Program-made: the position numbers and the translations under genes | Shown: in pieces, positions 16,266 to 22,414 of the stretch | How positions within the stretch are numbered: position 1 is the stretch's first letter | Layout of the letters: the number at the start of each line of letters is the position of its first letter | The notes under the pieces: generated by a model | Seen by the model: the letters and a program-made list of their open reading frames with translations, nothing else | The model's database searches: none | What the model was told of the DNA's origin: nothing | NCBI GenBank assembly: GCA_965372015.1 | Contig: CBDVAP010000007.1 | Coordinates: 1 to 44,022 of the forward strand | DNA length: 44,022 nucleotides | Source: JACZSB01 sp965372015 | GTDB lineage: Bacteria > Fidelibacterota > Marinisomatia > SCGC-AAA003-L08 > TS1B11 | Reading direction: 5' to 3'

Positions 16266-16649
16266 TCAGTCGACCACCAGTTCACCGCGCATCTGCATAT
16301 GATAATCACTGCACCAGACGGAGCAGTAGAAGGGGTATACGCCCTGCCGGTCGGGCACGATCGAAATCCGTTCAACCTCCCCGGCCTTGATCTCCCTGAC
16401 CATAATATCCAATGAGGGCAGGTAGAAACCGTGTGACACCACATCCACGTTGCGAATCTCGATAGTGATCTTTTGCCCCAGCTTGGCCTGGATACTGCGG
16501 GGAGTCCAGCTACCTTTTTCCGGCGCCTGGGCCAGCAACAGCACCGTATCCGGTCCCCGGCGGCCCGCCTCGTAGGCCATGACCGCCCAGATGGTGCCCA
16601 CCGTGCTGAGAATAACGAGAATTACGGCCAGTATTTCCTGTTTGCGCAT
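16266..16649 (-). CDS. Membrane-anchored cupredoxin with CuA-like site
   Basis: The 127-residue protein is an N-terminal membrane anchor (about 5-25) followed by a minimal cupredoxin resembling a COX2 CuA domain. The ligand set is His (VSHGFYLP) and Cys109-x3-Cys113-x3-His117-x2-Met120 (YCSVWCSDYHMQM). It lies 6 bp after the polyferredoxin fusion gene and 12 bp before sco. The motif is close to that of the NosZ CuA domain (CLWFCSELHMEM), so it may be an electron carrier to NosZ or a copper-site mimic for assembly. No oxidase subunit I is adjacent, which argues against its being a COX2 subunit. Confidence 0.85.
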   Translation of the reverse strand: MRKQEILAVILVILSTVGTIWAVMAYEAGRRGPDTVLLLAQAPEKGSWTPRSIQAKLGQKITIEIRNVDVVSHGFYLPSLDIMVREIKAGEVERISIVPDRQGVYPFYCSVWCSDYHMQMRGELVVD

Positions 16650-16655
16650 TGCAGT

Positions 16656-18539
16656 CTATCCCACAAAAAGGTTCATGAAGAAGATATTGATCCCGGTAAA
16701 ATAAACGGCCATGGGAATCCATCCCATCCGGGCCTGTTTCAGGTCGGAATAGGTCTGGCGGGCGAACTTGAAGCCGAATTCGAGCGCAAATACCAACCCC
16801 ACCAGAATGATTCCCATCTGGATGTAAGGCATTAACCCGGTATAGTACGGTGTCCAGGGGGTGGAAGCGGTGCCGAAAAGGTCCCAGCCCCAGGCGAAGG
16901 GGTCGGACACCACGTGCAACAGGTAACTCCCGTTGGGCAGGATAATGCCGACACTGAAGGCGGCCCAGACCGCCAGACCGATGGGCACCAGGCAGTATGA
17001 GAAATTGATGAATACCTGCTTCAGTTTTACCCCTTTGTCCCGGCTGAAAATCTTGGATAGGAAGGCAAACGCCAGTAACGATATGGGAATCAGCAGGAAG
17101 TCCACGAGGGTGGCCTCGGCCACATAGGTGAAAAAGCCCCCCAGGGTCGTAGCCCGGATCATGTCCCGGAAGCCACCCGAAGGCCCCTGGAAGGCGTTGA
17201 AAAATACCATGAAGATACCGATCATGGTCAAAGCCTTGAAGGCTTCGTCCAGCCCCCGCCGGTTGAACTTGTCGTCGGAGCGCTTCCGTTCGACCAGCAG
17301 ATCGGTTCCGAAGGGGCGGATGTTGAAGGCCATGTTATCGTGGGGGCAGGTTTTGAAACATTCCATGCACAACCCGCAATAGGTGTTCCGGTTCATATCA
17401 TAGGGCTGCTCCATCCAGGGGCAACCGTAGCCCTCTTCGTTACCCACGGCGCAGGTCTTTGGGGTGTGGTCCGCACAGATAGCCGGGTCCTTCACCCGCA
17501 CTTCGCAGGCTGAGAAGTTGGAGTACAGCCCCTGGAAACCGCTCACCGGGCACATGAACAGGCAGAAGGTGCGCTTGCCGTAGATGACGGAAACGATGGT
17601 GGCGCCACCGATAATGGCGGCCAGCAACAAGAAGGTGGCGATGGGCCGGACGGTGAAGAAACCGGAGAACCAGGTGGACACAAAGAAGAGTATCACCAAC
17701 GGCCACAGGTTGCGCAACTGGTTGGGCCAGCGCTTGTTCAGGCCCCATGACTTCTGGCGGCCGACCTGGATCAGCTTGAAACGCTGCAGCCAATCGCCCA
17801 GCAGCGGGAATGGGCAGACCATGCACCAGAAGCGGCCGATCAGCGGTACCATCAGGGTCATCAGCAGTGACCACCACAGGATCCACACAATCATGATGCC
17901 GAAATTGTAGTTGCCGGTCGACCAGCCGCCCACGAAACCTGCAATCAGAATCACCGCAAAGATAAAGAAATTGAACAGGATGGGGACAAAAGGGAACCAG
18001 CGGCTTTTGAACAGGGCCCGGACTGGCTTGTATTTGGTCAGGTCAAATCGCCAGTCGAGGGGAATCAGCCCGAACAGCTTTTCACGAGGGTTGGACCGGC
18101 CCTTACCCCGGAACGACAGCCCGATTGAGCCGACCCCCAAAAGAGCAACGAAGAGCGCCGCCGTGTGGTAGCGGGTATTAGGCAACACCTTGAAGTAACC
18201 CACCATGTAGGGGTGGAACTCGCCGCAGGTTTTGGAGCAGCGGAAAGTGAATTTGCCGGCTTTATCCGCCCTGAAGGCTACCTCCCGGGTTTCACCGGGG
18301 TGTACGTAGAAATTGACATCATAGCCGTCCAGGTAGAATCCGTGGGTGACGTCCTCGCTGATCAGTTTGAGGATGATCCGGTCGCCCTTGTTGACCTCGA
18401 TCACACTGGGGGTATAGGCATATCTCTTGGCCCGCAGTTCGATGTGCTTGACCTGGCCCTGCGACTGAGATGATTGGCCGCACCCGGCCAGGCCGAGGGC
18501 CATAATAATGAACAACAGAACGAATACACCTATCTTCAT
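16656..18539 (-). CDS. Cupredoxin / NosR-NapH-like membrane polyferredoxin fusion lipoprotein
   Basis: The 627-residue protein starts with a lipoprotein leader (lipobox LAG then Cys20) and a cupredoxin domain with His66 and Cys101-x3-Cys105-x3-His109-x2-Met112 (CSKTCGEFHPYM). After it come about nine to ten membrane spans with NapH/NosR-type motifs: FWCMVCP and FCLFMCP in the spans, and a cytoplasmic ferredoxin region with YCGLCMECFKTCP and a second, looser Cys cluster (ICADHTPKTC and YGCPW). NosR/NapH-type proteins move electrons from quinol across the membrane to NosZ or Nap. Here the CuA-like domain is joined to that module, suggesting one polypeptide from quinol to copper carrier. The start at 18539 shares one base with the preceding stop (TGATG); the in-frame TTG at 18551 is less likely. 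Confidence 0.85.
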   Translation of the reverse strand: MKIGVFVLLFIIMALGLAGCGQSSQSQGQVKHIELRAKRYAYTPSVIEVNKGDRIILKLISEDVTHGFYLDGYDVNFYVHPGETREVAFRADKAGKFTFRCSKTCGEFHPYMVGYFKVLPNTRYHTAALFVALLGVGSIGLSFRGKGRSNPREKLFGLIPLDWRFDLTKYKPVRALFKSRWFPFVPILFNFFIFAVILIAGFVGGWSTGNYNFGIMIVWILWWSLLMTLMVPLIGRFWCMVCPFPLLGDWLQRFKLIQVGRQKSWGLNKRWPNQLRNLWPLVILFFVSTWFSGFFTVRPIATFLLLAAIIGGATIVSVIYGKRTFCLFMCPVSGFQGLYSNFSACEVRVKDPAICADHTPKTCAVGNEEGYGCPWMEQPYDMNRNTYCGLCMECFKTCPHDNMAFNIRPFGTDLLVERKRSDDKFNRRGLDEAFKALTMIGIFMVFFNAFQGPSGGFRDMIRATTLGGFFTYVAEATLVDFLLIPISLLAFAFLSKIFSRDKGVKLKQVFINFSYCLVPIGLAVWAAFSVGIILPNGSYLLHVVSDPFAWGWDLFGTASTPWTPYYTGLMPYIQMGIILVGLVFALEFGFKFARQTYSDLKQARMGWIPMAVYFTGINIFFMNLFVG

Positions 18540-19291
18540 CAATTTTCCCAACTTAGTACCCTTATAATGGCGATGGATTTCCGTGAGAAGCTTTCCATTT
18601 TCGATCCGTTCCAGACGGCGAAGGCAGTGCGCATTTCGGTGCCGGGCCGCAGTTCGATCTCACCCTCCTGACTACTGGCCAGTTTGCGCTTAAAAACCAC
18701 CGCCCAGCGGCCGTCCCTGAACTCTCCCCGGCCCTCCACGGTCTGGCGGGCCAACTCCGTTTGGGTGCCGGGCCCGCTGGCGATCAGCTCTCTAACGGGC
18801 TGGACCGATTCGTTACCCTGCTCATAGCGGGCCAGGTTGCGGTCCGCCAGCCATTGCCAGACGTTCGCCAGACCCCCGTAGCCCATCATCTGGACGCTGG
18901 CCGGAGCGTTCTGATCGGTGATTAGAACGGCACAGGCGTCCGGGTCGACCGGGGCTCCCAGGTCAACCGATTGATCCTCGAATTCCAGCAGGAAAGCAAT
19001 GTGGGTGCCGTTATAGACCGCCCGGACCAGAAGATCCTTTTCGGAGTTCCCATAGGGCGCCCGCGCCGACTGAGGATAAAGATGGATGGTCTCCGGATCG
19101 AAGCGCTGCCACAGCGGGTCCCGGACGTCCAGCGGCAGCTCACCGGCCACCCGTCGAATGGTCAGGTTATCAAGCTCCTCCAACCCGTCCGCTACGGCGT
19201 GAACCGACCGGTAGAGAAAAATAAAGTAGGCGCTAACCAGAATGGCCACGACTACAACGGTTCCGATGATGGTGCTAGTGGCTTTTTTCAA
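18539..19291 (-). CDS. Membrane-anchored heme b protein, ethylbenzene-dehydrogenase gamma-like
   Basis: The 250-residue protein has an N-terminal membrane anchor (about 7-27) and then a domain resembling the heme b-binding subunit of ethylbenzene/DMSO-reductase-family enzymes. Visible features are DVRDPLWQRF, VRAVYNGTHIAFLLEFED, a candidate Met ligand in MMGYGGLANVWQWLAD, and the C-terminal AFAVWNGSKMESFSRKS where the Lys ligand is expected. In the enzymes this subunit passes electrons between a molybdenum/Fe-S pair and a periplasmic carrier; no molybdenum subunit is in this window. It is the first gene after the Rrf2 regulator and couples to the polyferredoxin fusion through a TGATG overlap. 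A periplasmic electron-transfer step toward NosZ is the likely job. Confidence 0.8.
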   Translation of the reverse strand: MKKATSTIIGTVVVVAILVSAYFIFLYRSVHAVADGLEELDNLTIRRVAGELPLDVRDPLWQRFDPETIHLYPQSARAPYGNSEKDLLVRAVYNGTHIAFLLEFEDQSVDLGAPVDPDACAVLITDQNAPASVQMMGYGGLANVWQWLADRNLARYEQGNESVQPVRELIASGPGTQTELARQTVEGRGEFRDGRWAVVFKRKLASSQEGEIELRPGTEMRTAFAVWNGSKMESFSRKSIAIIRVLSWEN

Positions 19292-19349
19292 TGGTCGTCA
19301 CTCACTGTTCAAGTTCGGGTTAGCGTGTCTCTCTTTATCTCTGAATCGG

Positions 19350-19808
19350 TCAGGCATTTTTCAAAGATTGAGCAATGCTGGTCTTGATTTGGTCAAGTTT
19401 GTCGTCCATGCGTTTGGCCAGGTCGTCTATGGTTTCCATTTTCAGCATCCCTATTATTGAATCCTTGGCGTCACTCCATTGTGTGTGCAGGGGGCAGGGA
19501 GTATCGTCCGTACAGCTGGGAAACCCGAGGATGCATTTATCCAGAACGGATTCTCCGTCGATGATTTTAATAATGGTGTAGAGGGAAATCTCCGTGGGTG
19601 GCCGGTCCAGGGAGAAGCCCCCATCCTTGCCTTTTTGGGATCGTAAAATATTATGAGGGGTGAGCTGTTGCAGGATCTTCCCCAGAAAATGGTTGGGGAT
19701 ATCCAGTTCCTCGGAAATGGTGCGCTGGAGAATCGGCGCCTTATCGGATTGCGCTGCCAGATAGATTACTGCCTGCAATCCGTATTCGCATGCCCGGCTG
19801 AATATGAT
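19350..19808 (-). CDS. Rrf2-family Fe-S transcriptional regulator (nos operon), unusual start
   Basis: The protein has an Rrf2 winged helix followed by three Cys with spacing C-x6-C-x5-C (CILGFPSCTDDTPC), the NsrR/IscR-type Fe-S ligand pattern. The family N-terminus is clearly encoded upstream of the only canonical start: the frame reads KIIFSRACEYGLQAVIYLA, but the position where the family has Met is CTT, and the in-frame stop is at 19839-19841. AAAGGGGA is 7 bases before an ATC codon at 19808, so I use that as a provisional rare start; a TTG at 19778 would cut off most of helix 1. A sequence error is also possible. It lies 58 bp before the nos operon and probably controls it in response to NO, redox or iron-sulfur status. 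Confidence 0.82.
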   Translation of the reverse strand: MIFSRACEYGLQAVIYLAAQSDKAPILQRTISEELDIPNHFLGKILQQLTPHNILRSQKGKDGGFSLDRPPTEISLYTIIKIIDGESVLDKCILGFPSCTDDTPCPLHTQWSDAKDSIIGMLKMETIDDLAKRMDDKLDQIKTSIAQSLKNA

Positions 19809-19831
19809 CTTAAGTTCCCCTTTCTCAAACT

Positions 19832-19847
19832 TATCGGACTATCGGAC
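19832..19847. promoter_or_regulatory. Tandem 8-bp repeat at the 5' edge of the Rrf2 gene (possible operator)
   Basis: TATCGGAC occurs twice back to back just upstream of the regulator's coding region. Such a repeat at this position could be an autoregulatory binding site. Evidence is position only. Confidence 0.35.
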
Positions 19848-19860
19848 CTGATTGTCTGAA

Positions 19861-19889
19861 GTTTAAGTATTCCAATATTAATCGGTCAA
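19861..19889 (-). promoter_or_regulatory. Possible promoter for the Rrf2/nos unit
   Basis: On the minus strand TTGACC (19884-19889) is followed after 17 bases by TTAAAC (19861-19866). The -35 match is good and the -10 match weak (3 of 6), and promoters of FCB bacteria often deviate from this pattern. The surrounding bases are more AT-rich than the neighbours. Confidence 0.25.
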
Positions 19890-19980
19890 GCGCTTTTCTT
19901 TCTTCGTGCGCGCTTTAGGCCGGGAAACGCTATTTTCCGGAGGGAGGCGGCCTTTTAATCGACTGCTGTCAGAAGTGTTT

Positions 19981-20727
19981 TTATCTCGGAGCCATTTCGC
20001 CGGCCTGAACGAACTCGTGATACAGGAAATCTACCAGGTCCCAGATCATCTCATCAGGAATTATTTCGTGTAGTGTCGGCATGGCACTTCCGGCTATGCC
20101 GGTATTAATGGTCTGATACAGATCCATTCGGCTGCTGCCTTTGATATAGAGCCACGGCTTTGACAGATCCGGCGGTTTGATCCTATTTCCTTTCTCATCA
20201 ACTAAGGCCGCACTACTGGGCCCATCACCGTAACCGCTCTGACCATGGCATTTCCAGCACTCCAGATCGTCATACAGTCCCCGGCCCCGGCGAATCGTCT
20301 CTAAGGTTATTGGAGGTTCAATGTTGGGCAGGGGAATGATCTTTTTAGCTTCATCAGCCTCCTCGGCGAATCGGGGGTATAATGACTTGATGTAGGCCAG
20401 CACCGCTTCCCGATCAGTGCTGCTCATACCGGCCCAGGCCGGCATGGAGTTCCGCTGTCCCATGCCTAAACCGATAGTGGTGTAAAGATCCTCGTGCAAC
20501 GGCAACTCCCCGTCCGCTGTGGATTTAATTTTGTACCGGCCCAGGGTAAAATCGCGCGGTTTGACAAACAGGTTGTACGCGGCAATCCCATCGCCCTGGC
20601 CGCTGATACCGTGGCAGGATGCGCAGCTCTCCAGATAGACCCGGCGGCCACGCTCTAGTGTATCATCTTGGCCGGTGATGCCTGAGATCAAGAGAATTAA
20701 TAGAGAGGGTACAATCAATTTCTTCAT
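19981..20727 (-). CDS. Periplasmic diheme cytochrome c
   Basis: The 248-residue protein has a Sec signal peptide (cut near GITGQ, residue 20) and two class I cytochrome c domains, each with one heme motif: Cys35-x2-Cys38-His39 (CASCH) and Cys157-x2-Cys160-His161 (CWKCH). Candidate axial Met residues are in NSMPAW (Met95) and SAMPTL (Met216). I chose the ATG at 20727 because AGGAGGCG lies just upstream, and it leaves 11 bp to the cytochrome-porin gene; the ATG at 20772 would overlap that gene and precede the signal peptide by 15 residues. It could shuttle electrons between the b6f-like complex, the cytochrome-porin and the nos or oxidase branches. Confidence 0.9.
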   Translation of the reverse strand: MKKLIVPSLLILLISGITGQDDTLERGRRVYLESCASCHGISGQGDGIAAYNLFVKPRDFTLGRYKIKSTADGELPLHEDLYTTIGLGMGQRNSMPAWAGMSSTDREAVLAYIKSLYPRFAEEADEAKKIIPLPNIEPPITLETIRRGRGLYDDLECWKCHGQSGYGDGPSSAALVDEKGNRIKPPDLSKPWLYIKGSSRMDLYQTINTGIAGSAMPTLHEIIPDEMIWDLVDFLYHEFVQAGEMAPR

Positions 20728-20738
20728 TATTTCGCCTC

Positions 20739-22352
20739 CTAAAATGCGAACATGATCATAAACATGAGCCAATTGCTGTCAACCTTGACCACCCGGCCCA
20801 TACCGGCCACCCAGGTAGGATTATACATGGAGATTGGAGGTTCCGGGTAGCCGAACATGTTTTTTTGGCTGCCGAATTCAAGCATCATTGCCACCGGTTG
20901 GATGGGGTGGTAGTGGAGCTGGACTGTAAAACGCGTGATAACGTTCGCATTCCCGGTCATCGTCCGGAGCATTCCGTCACTCCACATGTAGGTAGTGGTA
21001 TCCATACCGTCCACGATATCATATGATCCCATCATGCGAACATCCATGCCATCAACATCGTCAGCCCACTGGTTTGTTACATTGACCCAATCAAACCGCG
21101 GCGACAGGTAGAATCGGGCCGGAATGAGAATTATATCGGTTCCGATAAAGCCTCCGCTATAATCGAAGGGTCGTTCTACCCAGTCGTGCAGGCCACTGGT
21201 CGGCGTGAGGGCTTTATGTGCATGGCCACCTCCGCCTTCGTCGCCACCGCCGCTCTCAAGGTAGGGCATGTCCTCATTGGTCATGTCGATATCGTCATTG
21301 TGGCCGATCAGGTATTGGCCAAAGAGATTTAAATGGTGACCCAGTAGTATGACATCGAGCGACGCATCCAGGCCTAAGCGGGTGAAGGCGGCGTTTTCAG
21401 GTGAGATATGTACATTCAACCCTCCCTCATCATCCCAGTAATCCAACATAGCTTCGTTGGGGAACGGATTACCGGGCAAGTCTTTCAGATTTTGGGAGCC
21501 CAGATACCCCAAACCTCCAATTGTCACCTTTTTTATGGCGCTATCAAAATAACGGGATAGTGCCAACCGCCCATAAATATCCTTGGCTATATTTGTATCA
21601 AAATTGCCGTTGGCGCCATTCACCAGTGAAAGATCGTAATTCACCCGGTTCACCCCGAATGAGTAAGCACCAAAGACAGATGCCCCTACTTTCGAGGATG
21701 AAAGGTTGGTTGCTCCTTTCACGGGTTGGATGGAATAAATCTCATAAGGCGACAGGGCGGAACTGAGTCTCCTGAGCGAGGAGAAGGGCAGTTCCAACTC
21801 AAACCGGCCGAACCGGAGATTGAGTCGGCCGGTACCGCTGCTAAGGACATTGTTCCAGGCAAAAAACGCCTGTTCCCAGTGTACGCCCATGGAGGATTTA
21901 AAGCGTCCCCCCTCGACCTCCAATTCTTGCTCAATGCCAAAGGCGGCAAAAAATGAAAGATGCCGGCCCAGGACACCTCCCATCCACAGGTGCCCACCCG
22001 GATCACGGAAACTGTTGACGTCGTATTGCCCATTCCCCGGCAGACCGGTGGGGGGGACGGCCGACATACCACTTTTTATTGTCCGTTGAACGAACATCTC
22101 GTGCAACATGCCGGAAAAATGGACGGCTTGGAATGACCACGGTGCGATATCCTCAATGGTGCCGGGCAACTGGTAGCCGTTAATTCTCACCCGCTCGCCG
22201 AAATCGTTGAGTTTAGGGATGGCGACATGGCAGGTCTGGCAGGGCTTACCGTATTTCCGGCCGAAGGCGGGAATGGCCTGCAGTGATGAACTGGAAACAA
22301 TTAAGAGAACGAAAATTGCAAGCGGGTAGAGCCGTTTCTGGTGAATCTTCAT
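20739..22352 (-). CDS. Outer-membrane porin-like protein with N-terminal heme c (cytochrome-porin)
   Basis: The 537-residue protein has a signal peptide (about 1-26), one heme c motif directly after it (Cys38-x2-Cys41-His42 in GKPCQTCHVAIPKLNDFG) and then a long beta-strand-rich region ending in Phe (MIMFAF), as in outer-membrane barrels. Several loops are acidic or His/Gly-rich (GGGDEGGGGHAH). This architecture recalls Cyc2-type fused cytochrome-porins, where one heme sits at the mouth of a barrel and passes electrons across the outer membrane; the resemblance is in layout, not in a demonstrated family match. It lies between the octaheme subunit gene of the bc complex and the diheme cytochrome gene. 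A role in electron exchange with an extracellular donor or acceptor, or simple diffusion, is open. Confidence 0.75.
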   Translation of the reverse strand: MKIHQKRLYPLAIFVLLIVSSSSLQAIPAFGRKYGKPCQTCHVAIPKLNDFGERVRINGYQLPGTIEDIAPWSFQAVHFSGMLHEMFVQRTIKSGMSAVPPTGLPGNGQYDVNSFRDPGGHLWMGGVLGRHLSFFAAFGIEQELEVEGGRFKSSMGVHWEQAFFAWNNVLSSGTGRLNLRFGRFELELPFSSLRRLSSALSPYEIYSIQPVKGATNLSSSKVGASVFGAYSFGVNRVNYDLSLVNGANGNFDTNIAKDIYGRLALSRYFDSAIKKVTIGGLGYLGSQNLKDLPGNPFPNEAMLDYWDDEGGLNVHISPENAAFTRLGLDASLDVILLGHHLNLFGQYLIGHNDDIDMTNEDMPYLESGGGDEGGGGHAHKALTPTSGLHDWVERPFDYSGGFIGTDIILIPARFYLSPRFDWVNVTNQWADDVDGMDVRMMGSYDIVDGMDTTTYMWSDGMLRTMTGNANVITRFTVQLHYHPIQPVAMMLEFGSQKNMFGYPEPPISMYNPTWVAGMGRVVKVDSNWLMFMIMFAF

Positions 22353-22414
22353 ATTTCCAAATCCTTCGTGGACTGCTTGTACATGTTATCCTGGCGGTGT
22401 TATCGGATTCAGCC

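Noticed and set aside
16266..16649. Oxidase subunit II for a second terminal oxidase
   Set aside because: The domain is CuA-like, but it has only one span, lacks the CxExC Glu, and no second subunit I is nearby.
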